This document shows positions 1 to 5,282 of a stretch of 6,763 nucleotides of DNA, piece after piece (position 1 is the stretch's first letter; every line of letters begins with the position of its first letter). The stretch lies in assembly GCA_910586275.1 (NCBI GenBank), contig CAJUIM010000153.1:1-6763 (forward strand). The letters are read 5' to 3'. The notes under the pieces are model-generated. The model saw only the letters and a program-made list of their open reading frames with translations. It had not been told where the DNA came from and searched no databases. Position numbers and translations under genes: made by a program. The stretch comes from an uncultured Lachnospiraceae bacterium. Lineage in GTDB: Bacteria; Bacillota; Clostridia; Lachnospirales; Lachnospiraceae.

Positions 1-12
1 AAAACTCGCGCA

Positions 13-55
13 CGGGCGTCCGCCTCCCAACATTACATTCAGGCTGAGCTGTTAC
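13..55 (+). repeat. Left copy of imperfect 43-bp inverted repeat
   Basis: This stretch matches the reverse complement of 6710-6752 at about 37 of 43 positions without a gap. The best-conserved part is ACATTCAGGCTGAgCTGTTAC (35-55), which differs from its partner at one base. That core is itself nearly palindromic (AACATTCAG / CTGA-CTGTT with one bulged base), so it could fold as a short hairpin. It may be a dispersed intergenic repeat of this genome, or the end of a larger element spanning the window. The sequence alone does not decide between these. No target-site duplication can be recognised. Confidence 0.7.
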
Positions 56-103
56 AGGCAAAGGGAAATTAAAGAAAATTTAATGGAATTGTGTGTGTGG
101 TTG

Positions 104-112
104 TGGTAAAAT
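104..112 (+). promoter_or_regulatory. Possible extended -10 promoter
   Basis: TGGTAAAAT fits an extended -10 element (TGnTAtAAT-like) about 30 bases upstream of the candidate small reading frame at 142. There is no convincing -35 box, and the GT-rich run just before it could produce the match by chance. Confidence 0.25.
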
Positions 113-141
113 TAGCATTGAATAATTCAACAAATCGGAAT

Positions 142-228
142 TTGGAGGGGATTGTTATCGCTTTTGCATTGGGATTTGTTGTGGGATTGGCGTTGCTGAT
201 TTATGCAGAAGCAAAATATAACCGCTAA
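142..228 (+). CDS. Candidate 28-aa single-span membrane peptide
   Basis: A short frame from TTG at 142 to TAA at 226-228 encodes a peptide with one continuous hydrophobic stretch (roughly residues 4-21, IVIAFALGFVVGLALLIY) followed by a charged tail, AEAKYNR. That pattern, a single membrane span with a basic end, is hard to get by chance and resembles the tiny membrane proteins carried by phages and conjugative elements. The start is the weak point. The only good ribosome binding site, GGAGGGG (144-150), lies inside the frame if TTG 142 is used, and the codons that follow at good spacing are ATT 151, GTT 154 and ATC 157. Either a rare start codon is used, or an ATG has been lost and this is a remnant, as the damaged surroundings suggest. 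I do not recognise the family. Confidence 0.35.
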   Translation: MEGIVIAFALGFVVGLALLIYAEAKYNR

Positions 229-464
229 TAGAGAAGAAACTTCCAGTTTGTCAATATTGTTTACCTTTCGGCAGCGATTATCTTAACAGACAATCAGCTA
301 CCTTTTTATTTCAAAAAACACCAACACAGCATAGAAAGAACGAGGTATCAGAAATGATTGAAAATGAGAATGACGCAAGCAGAAACTTAGAAAAAGCATT
401 GCGGGCATTGGAATAGGCAAAACAGCGTGTAGCCAATATTTCTCAAGAAGTATACCTAATTTTA
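222..464 (+). pseudogene. Decayed reading frame, possibly the helical region of a serine recombinase
   Basis: One frame stays open from 222 to TAG at 414-416 and can be followed past the stop to about 464. An ATG at 354 would give a 20-residue peptide, MIENENDASRNLEKALRALE. Read through the TAG it continues AKQRVANISQEVYLIL. The charged helical pattern ending near 'LEKALRALE-AKQRVANI' resembles the coiled-coil segment of large serine recombinases, which lies just before their C-terminal tail. A fragment resembling that tail follows at 578-691. The upstream part (CQYCLPFGSDYLNRQS) is not recognised. There is no good ribosome binding site and there are in-frame stops, so this is most likely debris. 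The family assignment rests on pattern similarity only. Confidence 0.3.
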
Positions 465-507
465 TAGAATATTACCACGATTATAACTGAATAAGTAACA
501 TAGCGTC

Positions 508-546
508 AGAGTGTATAGAAAACAAATCTATGCGCTCTATTTTATT
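508..546 (+). terminator. Candidate intrinsic terminator
   Basis: AGAGTGTATAG (508-518) pairs with CTATGCGCTCT (528-538) over 11 positions including two G-U pairs. The loop is nine bases and A-rich. It is followed directly by ATTTTATT (539-546). A hairpin plus T-rich tail is the form of a rho-independent terminator reading rightward. It would end any transcript from the damaged 100-460 region. Confidence 0.5.
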
Positions 547-577
547 GTAAAGGAGCAGATTTAAGAGTAAAGACAAA

Positions 578-691
578 ATGGCAGGAATCAATCAACTGAT
601 AGAAAAAGTTCTTGTTTCTGAACCCGTAGAGATAGACGGGCATAAAATTCAACGACTTACTATTCATGACTTTGTGAATAATGGATATTAG
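578..691 (+). pseudogene. Fragment resembling the C-terminus of a large serine recombinase
   Basis: ATG 578 to TAG 689-691 encodes 37 residues. The core, INQLIEKVLVSEPVEIDGHK followed by IQRLTIHDFVNNGY, has the shape of the last segment of large serine recombinases: an '(L/I)IEKI.V.E' strand, a variable loop with a basic stretch, then an alternating hydrophobic 'v.I.y.FvG' strand. Full-length members are about 500 residues or more, so only the extreme C-terminus would remain. The nearest purine-rich sequence, AAGGAG around 549-554, is too far upstream for the ATG, which argues against real translation from here. Sequence resembling an IS30 transposase begins immediately after the stop, so the fragment appears truncated by, or fused to, a second mobile-element remnant. 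The family call is from memory of the domain pattern and is moderately uncertain. Confidence 0.38.
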
Positions 692-695
692 TCAC

Positions 696-925
696 CTATC
701 CCAACTATCCAACAGATGCCGGGAAGTGAAGAAATGTACGCTGACAAAGACCATCTATGATGTAATAGAGGCCCAGAGGAAGGCCACAGCGAAGATATCG
801 GAGTCAAGGGGCGGTGTCCTGTCAACAAAGGGGAGACAGCAAGGCTCAACGAGATCCTGGTGCCGCTGGTGAGGCAGGGGCAGATTTGTGCGCAATTAAC
901 CTTCAACAGAGCCATTATACCATAG
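696..925 (+). pseudogene. Frameshifted internal fragment of an IS30-family transposase
   Basis: Two frames together read like one IS30-type transposase segment. The first (about 711-820) gives CREVKKCTLTKTIYDVIEAQ and then RKATAKISESRGGV. IS30-type transposases here have a cysteine followed by 'CTL.K..Y.a..A', then 'ISESR.GI'. The frame then changes near 820, and bases 821-922 give VNKGETARLNEILVPLVRQGQ, corresponding to the family's 'ARLdEIv.PLI.qGQSi.hI' segment just beyond. A TAG at 923-925 ends it. Both the N-terminal helix-turn-helix and the C-terminal DDE catalytic domain are absent, so it cannot transpose. No terminal inverted repeats were found around it. The order and spacing of the two segments make the family call fairly good. 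Confidence 0.5.
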
Positions 926-1054
926 AATGGGAGAGGAAAACGGGAACTTCGGTTTACAATCGACCCCATGGTCAAACGGTGTACAGCAAAGAGATACAAT
1001 TCATGACGGAAAAGGTGCGAAGTGTGTTCGGACGGCCAAGGAAGAAAATATTTT
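926..1054. other. Non-coding stretch upstream of kinase 1, origin unclear
   Basis: Short open frames cross this interval, but none has a good ribosome binding site or a recognisable protein pattern. It lies between the transposase remnant and the kinase 1 promoter and probably represents residual mobile-element sequence plus the upstream control region. Its right-hand end contains the candidate operator described separately. Confidence 0.5.
1011..1026 (+). promoter_or_regulatory. Candidate operator of the kinase 1 promoter
   Basis: AAAGGTGCGAAGTGTG (1011-1026) matches 12 of 16 bases of 2533-2548 in the chemoreceptor promoter, and all four differences are purine-purine or pyrimidine-pyrimidine changes. 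Its TGCGAAGTGTG part also matches 10 of 11 bases of the upstream repeat unit at 2517-2527. The distance from the T of TGCGAAGT to the first base of the -10 hexamer is 42 bp, identical to that in the chemoreceptor promoter. A degenerate second unit, TACAATTCATG (995-1005), lies 21 bp further upstream. This suggests one regulator acting on both promoters. The regulator is not identified. Confidence 0.45.
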
Positions 1055-1063
1055 TGCTATAAT
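1055..1063 (+). promoter_or_regulatory. Extended -10 promoter of kinase 1
   Basis: TGCTATAAT is a perfect extended -10 element (TGn plus TATAAT) with a T-run just before it. No TTGACA-like -35 is present at 16-18 bp spacing, which fits either extended -10 recognition by the housekeeping sigma factor or an activator-dependent promoter. Transcription would start near 1070, leaving a leader of about 50 bases before the ATG at 1121. Confidence 0.7.
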
Positions 1064-1107
1064 AGTATCTGTAAAAGTATGGGAACTGGTGGCAAGGCAT
1101 GATTATT

Positions 1108-1112
1108 GGAGG
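1108..1112 (+). promoter_or_regulatory. Ribosome binding site that fixes the kinase 1 start
   Basis: GGAGG ends eight bases before ATG 1121. An in-frame TTG at 1106 overlaps this site and so cannot be the start. Starting at 1121 gives the N-terminus MLGGSFWVAL, matching MLGGSVYVAF of the paralogue at 5283. Confidence 0.85.
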
Positions 1113-1120
1113 AATATAAG

Positions 1121-2428
1121 ATGTTGGGAGGCTCTTTTTGGGTGGCGCTTCTTCGCAATGGGATGGGGGCAGTGCTGATGATGACGGTATTTCTGCTGTT
1201 GGACCGCCCGAGATATGCAATGAAACGGACGGTGCTATGTTATGCGGCAGTGGGTGTTTTGCTGGCTGTCTTATTCAGCGTATGGTATCTGGCCGATAGG
1301 GACGGTTATATACGGTTTTCCGGACCGGCTTCTTTTTTGCCGATTGGTTTTTTCTGCGGGAAGATGAGCAGTGAGGGCATATATCTGTCGTTGTATAAAA
1401 TGACGCTTTGCTTTTATTTTCTTGCTCTTTCCGTTTTCTGCGGGGTGGATATGGCACGTTGGTGGTTTGACGGGAATATTTGGTCGGATCTGGCAATAAG
1501 GTTTGTGCTGGATACGGTTATTCTCTGCTTTATAGCATTGAAATTCAGGAAAACATTTTTGGAGAATGTGGATTATTTAAGGAAAGAGATGGATTTATTC
1601 AGCGCGTTCATACTGGTAGGGTCTGTCCTTATGGCAGCTTTAGTAGCATACTGGCCGCCTATCCATACTTTTTCAGTGCTTAATATTGTACGGATTTTTA
1701 TCATTATGGCTATGGCCGGAATTATGCAATATTTGATTTTCTATCTGTATATTTATTTGGGAAAGAGGCATGCCTGCCAGGAAGAAATGCTTCTGCTGGC
1801 AATGAACGAACAGTTCCTGCGCCGGCAGCTGGAGTTGGAAAAGCAGGCGGAAGAGGAGGCCTTGCGTATGCGCCATGACATACGTTATCACTGCGGGCTG
1901 ATAGAAGATTATATAAAAAAGGGGGAGACGGAAGCTCTTCTTAGCTATGTGAAACAGTACGGGGAGGAGACGGAGACGCACAGGATAGAGCATTTTTGCA
2001 GGAATCGGGCTGTCAACAGCATATTGTCCGTATATTGCAGATATGCAAGGGAGGAAAGAATCCAGGTGACGGTGGATGTGGCAATTGCCAAAAGGCCGGC
2101 TGTCCGGGACATTGATTTGGCAGCAATCCTTGCCAATATTTTTGAGAATGCCATTTATGAGTGCCTGTGTTCCAAATGTGCGGATCGGGAGATTGCTTTC
2201 CGCATGTCTCAAAAGGGGCATAAGATAGTGATACAGTGCAGGAGTACATGTTCGTCTGAGATGCATTTCCGGAAATCTTCCGGGAAATCCTTGACGGAAG
2301 GCCGGTTAGGGCTGTCAAGTATTGAGAAAACGGCTTCCCGCTATGACGGGGAAACGGATTTTACGGTAGAGAACGGCATGCTTGTGACAAGAGTGCTGCT
2401 GAATCTGCCGCGCAGGGATAGGAATTAG
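1121..2428 (+). CDS. Multi-pass membrane sensor histidine kinase, GHKL/AgrC-like (kinase 1)
   Basis: 435 aa. The N-terminal half is hydrophobic, with about six or seven membrane segments (roughly residues 5-27, 37-57, 68-82, 89-109, 122-141, 160-178 and 186-212) and no large extracytoplasmic domain. A charged coiled coil (about 217-250) leads to the phospho-acceptor region RHDIRYH with H252. An ATPase domain follows, with an N-box ILANIFENAIYEC (N339, N343) and a G1 box GRLGLSS (394-400). The layout matches GHKL kinases such as AgrC, which autophosphorylate on His and pass phosphate to LytTR response regulators. Two ATP-lid glycines differ from the paralogue: Arg395 replaces Gly399 and Asp409 replaces Gly413. 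Nucleotide binding may be weakened or atypical. The gene has its own promoter and is followed by a hairpin. The fold is secure. The signal is unknown, and no response regulator lies in the window. Confidence 0.9.
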   Translation: MLGGSFWVALLRNGMGAVLMMTVFLLLDRPRYAMKRTVLCYAAVGVLLAVLFSVWYLADRDGYIRFSGPASFLPIGFFCGKMSSEGIYLSLYKMTLCFYFLALSVFCGVDMARWWFDGNIWSDLAIRFVLDTVILCFIALKFRKTFLENVDYLRKEMDLFSAFILVGSVLMAALVAYWPPIHTFSVLNIVRIFIIMAMAGIMQYLIFYLYIYLGKRHACQEEMLLLAMNEQFLRRQLELEKQAEEEALRMRHDIRYHCGLIEDYIKKGETEALLSYVKQYGEETETHRIEHFCRNRAVNSILSVYCRYAREERIQVTVDVAIAKRPAVRDIDLAAILANIFENAIYECLCSKCADREIAFRMSQKGHKIVIQCRSTCSSEMHFRKSSGKSLTEGRLGLSSIEKTASRYDGETDFTVENGMLVTRVLLNLPRRDRN

Positions 2429-2435
2429 TAAGCGG

Positions 2436-2483
2436 CCTGCCATGCCGTAAGCGGTTCGGAATTGCCGATTACGGCATGACAGG
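2436..2483 (+). other. Stable hairpin after kinase 1, no T-tract
   Basis: CCTGcCATGCCGTAA (2436-2450) pairs with TTACGGCATGaCAGG (2469-2483): ten perfect pairs, one mismatch, then four more, with an 18-base loop. It begins seven bases after the kinase 1 stop. Neither strand has a T-run beyond the stem, so it is not a classic intrinsic terminator. It could stabilise the 3' end of the transcript, aid factor-dependent termination, or be a binding site. Confidence 0.6.
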
Positions 2484-2516
2484 AAAGAATGCATAAGGAT
2501 GCCGGGCATGCACAGT

Positions 2517-2550
2517 TGCGAAGTATGCAAAAAAAAGTGTAAAGTATGCA
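2517..2550 (+). promoter_or_regulatory. Direct-repeat operator upstream of the chemoreceptor operon
   Basis: AAGTATGCA occurs at 2521-2529 and again at 2542-2550, a 9-bp direct repeat with a 12-bp spacer (21-bp period, two helical turns). Similarity extends leftward (TGCG / TGTA) and rightward into A-runs. The second copy ends 29 bases before the -10 hexamer. LytTR-type response regulators such as AgrA bind 9-bp direct repeats with about 12-bp spacing just upstream of weak promoters, and they pair with GHKL kinases like those encoded here. The ACAGTTGCG at 2512-2520 also resembles the AgrA half-site, although it has no equally good partner. The repeat and its spacing are seen directly. The regulator class is inference. 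Confidence 0.5.
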
Positions 2551-2576
2551 GAAAAACACAAAAAGAAGAGGAAGTT

Positions 2577-2585
2577 TGCTATAGT
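2577..2585 (+). promoter_or_regulatory. Extended -10 promoter of the chemoreceptor operon
   Basis: TGCTATAGT is an extended -10 element differing by one base from TGCTATAAT of the kinase 1 promoter. The shared run TTTGCTATA then RTAGT extends over both. No -35 box is evident, and the flagellar sigma-28 consensus common at chemotaxis genes is absent. The leader would be about 30 bases. Confidence 0.65.
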
Positions 2586-2620
2586 AGTGAAAACGGACAG
2601 AAAAGAGGTGCACAAGCAGC

Positions 2621-4627
2621 ATGGGAAAAACAATGAAGGGCAGGCTGACAGTTTATGTGATATTAATGGTGGCGGCAAGTATTTTGCTGACTACGGCCGG
2701 AGCAGTCATAGTGGCGGCACGGAGTATGGTTCGGAACCGGGCAGAAGCCCTGCAGCTATATGCGGATAAATACGCAGAGGAAATCAATGCATGGATTGAA
2801 ACCGAAAAGGCTTTGGCGGAGGGCACGGCTGCCAGCATAGAGGCCGTAGGAAACACGGAGGACGGCATAATCCGGGCGGTAGTGACTGCCCATGCCGCCG
2901 GCAGGGGGGAACTGCTGAATTTATACTGCGGAGTGGCTGACAGCAGATTTATCCAGTCCAATCAGGAAGCGGAGGTGCCTGAGGGATTTGACCCGGTACA
3001 GCGTGGGTGGTATGGGCAGGCGGCAGAAGAAAAAGGAACAATTGTCACAGACCCGTATCTGGATGCCATTACCGGTCAGATGTGCGCCACCATTGCATCC
3101 CCGGTTTACATAGAAGGGAAGTTAGCGGCGGTGGTGGGATTGGATGTTACCTTAGGGACGGTGACGGGATTGACGGAAAGCATCAATTATGCGGAAGGGG
3201 CATATGGCTTTCTGGCAGACGGCAGCGGAAAATTTGTGACACATAAAAATAAAGAATATGAGCCGGTAGGAGATGAAGCGACGGTAGTGGAAGATATTAT
3301 GCCGGGTCTGTCAGGCATGATGTCGGGTGAAGACGGAAAAGTGGTAAAGCTGACGGATTATGATGGCAGTCAATGTTACTTTGCGGCAGCGGAAATTCGG
3401 GGCAGCGGCTGGAAGCTGGGGGTGGCGGAACCGGTTGTGCACACTAGGAATTCACTTTTGGCCATGGTGGGGGTGGCGGCAGTGATTGCCCTTGCGGTAG
3501 GCATTTTGGTGGCGGTGTTTATGGCCGGGCTGATTGGACGGATACTGGCTCCCGTACAGATGCTGAAGAGATTTGCATCGGGGGATTTTTCCGACAGTGT
3601 TTCCTCGGAATATGATAAAAAGATTCCGGCAGAATATAAAAATGAATCGGAACAGATACAGAAGGCTACGGTGGAAGTGAGGAGACAGATAAGGGATATC
3701 ATACTCAGCACAAAGCAGGATGCAGAGGATATCAGTGCCATAGCAGAAAAAACATCGGAAAGCATGACAGAGTTAAATACGGACATATCCTATATTGCCG
3801 ATTCTGTGGGAAATGTCAGGGAACAGGGGAATAAGGCGAAGGAACTGTCCAAGGACATCGAGCAGATGGCTCGGGAATTGGGAAATTCCATTGAAAATGT
3901 AGCAAGGAAGGCATTGGAGGCATCGGGGCAGTCTGCCGATATTTTGGCACGGGCAGGGAAGCAGTATGAAACCGCGGAGAATTCCGGCCGGGAGGCAGTG
4001 AGCATTTACCGGAAAACAAAGCCTGAACTGGAAAAGGCCATAGCCGACAGTCAGAAAGTACATGAGATAGAGATTCTTACGGATGAAATACTGGCCATTA
4101 GTTCCAGGACAAATCTGCTGGCACTGAATGCTTCCATAGAGGCTGCCAGGGCAGGAACTGCCGGACAGGGGTTTGCCGTAGTGGCGGAGGAGATCCGTCA
4201 GCTGGCAGATCACTCCAGACAAGCGGTCAATAAAATACGCAAAGTCACGGAGAACGTGACGCGGAACGTGTCTTCCCTGTCGGAGAGTTCTACACGTTTA
4301 TTGGAATTTATGAATGGGAAAGTGATGGAGGATTATAAGGGGATGACGGAACTGGCTAAGATCTATAGCCGGGATGCGGAGTTTTACAGTGGGATTTCCG
4401 GTGAACTGGGTACATCTTCGGAGGAGATGAGCATAAGCATGGCGGGCATTAACGAGGCTATTTCCATGATTACGGCCTTAGTAGGGGAAATCGCGGAGTG
4501 TATCCAAAAAATAGGGCATTCTGCGGAAGTCTGCAGCGGAAACTCAGGGACAGTCCTGAAGCAGATGGAGGAATTGTCCGGACTGAGTGAACTTCTGAAC
4601 CGGACAGTCGCATCATTTAAAGTGTGA
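2621..4627 (+). CDS. Methyl-accepting chemotaxis protein with dCache sensor domain
   Basis: 668 aa transmembrane chemoreceptor. It has TM1 (about 11-32), an extracellular double-Cache domain (about 35-275), TM2 (about 279-304), a HAMP-like linker (about 305-360; P311, GDF 321-323) and a long cytoplasmic helical hairpin whose CheA/CheW-contacting tip is at about 496-530 (NLLALNASIEAARAG, then GFAVVAEEIRQLA). The dCache domain carries FDPVQRGWY (123-131) and a distal GLD with D175. This lines up with the amino-acid-binding signature of PctA-type receptors (Y121, R126, W128, Y129, D173): R128, W130, Y131 and D175 keep the same spacing, and Phe123 replaces Tyr. An amino-acid or related amine ligand is therefore likely. 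There is no C-terminal CheR-tethering pentapeptide; it ends TVASFKV. ATG 2621 is chosen for GAGGTG ten bases upstream; ATG 2633 is possible. It is the first gene of a three-gene operon. Confidence 0.95.
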   Translation: MGKTMKGRLTVYVILMVAASILLTTAGAVIVAARSMVRNRAEALQLYADKYAEEINAWIETEKALAEGTAASIEAVGNTEDGIIRAVVTAHAAGRGELLNLYCGVADSRFIQSNQEAEVPEGFDPVQRGWYGQAAEEKGTIVTDPYLDAITGQMCATIASPVYIEGKLAAVVGLDVTLGTVTGLTESINYAEGAYGFLADGSGKFVTHKNKEYEPVGDEATVVEDIMPGLSGMMSGEDGKVVKLTDYDGSQCYFAAAEIRGSGWKLGVAEPVVHTRNSLLAMVGVAAVIALAVGILVAVFMAGLIGRILAPVQMLKRFASGDFSDSVSSEYDKKIPAEYKNESEQIQKATVEVRRQIRDIILSTKQDAEDISAIAEKTSESMTELNTDISYIADSVGNVREQGNKAKELSKDIEQMARELGNSIENVARKALEASGQSADILARAGKQYETAENSGREAVSIYRKTKPELEKAIADSQKVHEIEILTDEILAISSRTNLLALNASIEAARAGTAGQGFAVVAEEIRQLADHSRQAVNKIRKVTENVTRNVSSLSESSTRLLEFMNGKVMEDYKGMTELAKIYSRDAEFYSGISGELGTSSEEMSISMAGINEAISMITALVGEIAECIQKIGHSAEVCSGNSGTVLKQMEELSGLSELLNRTVASFKV

Positions 4628-4676
4628 GCAATAGGATGATTAACTTACTTTTAGGGAAAGGAGCATAATAACGGCA

Positions 4677-5258
4677 ATGATATTGGTGATTGACTGTTGC
4701 ATCAGGGGCGAAAAGTCGGCAACAAAGAAGTTATATGAAAGTTATCTGCATACCTTGGACGAGAGCAGGAAGACGGAAATATTAGTCTTGAATGAAATGT
4801 CCATTGCTCCTTTAAATACAGAAGAGATTGAACTGCGGGAGCAGTTGGTGGAAAGCGGGAATCTGCAGCATGAGATGTTCCGCTTGGCAAAGCAGTTTAA
4901 GGAAGCGGAGGAGATTGTCATCGCGGCTCCTTATTGGAATCTTTCTTTCCCTTCCCTGCTGAAAATTTATTTTGAGCATGTGGCGGTGAGGGGATTGACT
5001 TATGATTATGAAGGAAACCGGTGCATAGGATATTGCCAAGCGGAAAAGTTATCGTATTTCTCCACATGCGGCAGATATATCGGGGGAAGACATATGGGAG
5101 CGGAATATGTCAAAGCTTTTGCGTATATGCTGGGTATCGGGGAAACACAGGCATTTGTTATCGAAGGGATGGACATTGATGCCTCAAGACGGGAAGAAGT
5201 TTTAGGGCAGGGAATTAAAATCCGGCATATGCTGCAGGAAATGAAAGTCATAAAATAG
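4677..5258 (+). CDS. FMN-dependent NAD(P)H oxidoreductase, flavodoxin_2/AzoR-like
   Basis: 193 aa, soluble and cytoplasmic, close to the 180-210 aa typical of AzoR/NQO-type flavodoxin-fold reductases. Strand 1 (MILVIDCC) runs into the FMN-phosphate loop IRGEKSATKKL (9-19). The hallmark flavin-binding segment APYWNLSFPSLLKIYFEHV (84-102) then GLTYDY (106-111) matches the family pattern 'P.yN...P..LK.Y.D...r.G.tF.Y'. STCGRYIGG (129-137) corresponds to the second flavin-contacting loop. Members use NAD(P)H to reduce quinones, azo dyes or other electrophiles by two electrons; the physiological substrate here cannot be read. The gene starts 50 bases after the chemoreceptor stop and ends 24 before kinase 2, with no promoter or terminator between, so it is co-transcribed. 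Its ribosome binding site AAAGGAG (4657-4663) lies 13 bases from the ATG, longer than usual, which may lower translation. Confidence 0.88.
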   Translation: MILVIDCCIRGEKSATKKLYESYLHTLDESRKTEILVLNEMSIAPLNTEEIELREQLVESGNLQHEMFRLAKQFKEAEEIVIAAPYWNLSFPSLLKIYFEHVAVRGLTYDYEGNRCIGYCQAEKLSYFSTCGRYIGGRHMGAEYVKAFAYMLGIGETQAFVIEGMDIDASRREEVLGQGIKIRHMLQEMKVIK

Positions 5259-5282
5259 AATAAAAAGGAGGCACCGAAGAAA

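Noticed and set aside
1..700. CRISPR array or tandem repeat in the gene-poor left end
   Set aside because: No unit recurs at regular spacing. The only clear repeat partner is the inverted copy at the far right end.
1106..1120. TTG at 1106 as the start of kinase 1
   Set aside because: It overlaps the GGAGG ribosome binding site, and ATG 1121 gives an N-terminus matching the paralogue.
814..1178. Overlapping short + strand frames of about 82 residues upstream of kinase 1
   Set aside because: They have no ribosome binding site or protein-like pattern. One overlaps the IS30-like remnant in a different frame, and another runs through the promoter into the kinase gene.
1673..2318. Long minus-strand open frames of up to 197 codons inside kinase 1
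   Set aside because: They lie antisense to clearly conserved kinase motifs and translate to proline/histidine/serine-rich sequence with no domain pattern.
2557..2585. Sigma-28 (flagellar) promoter for the chemoreceptor
   Set aside because: The TAAA / GCCGATAA elements are absent. The sequence fits an extended -10 of the housekeeping type.
3773..4222. Minus-strand frame of 149 codons inside the chemoreceptor
   Set aside because: It is antisense to the conserved signalling hairpin, has no ribosome binding site and shows no recognisable domain.
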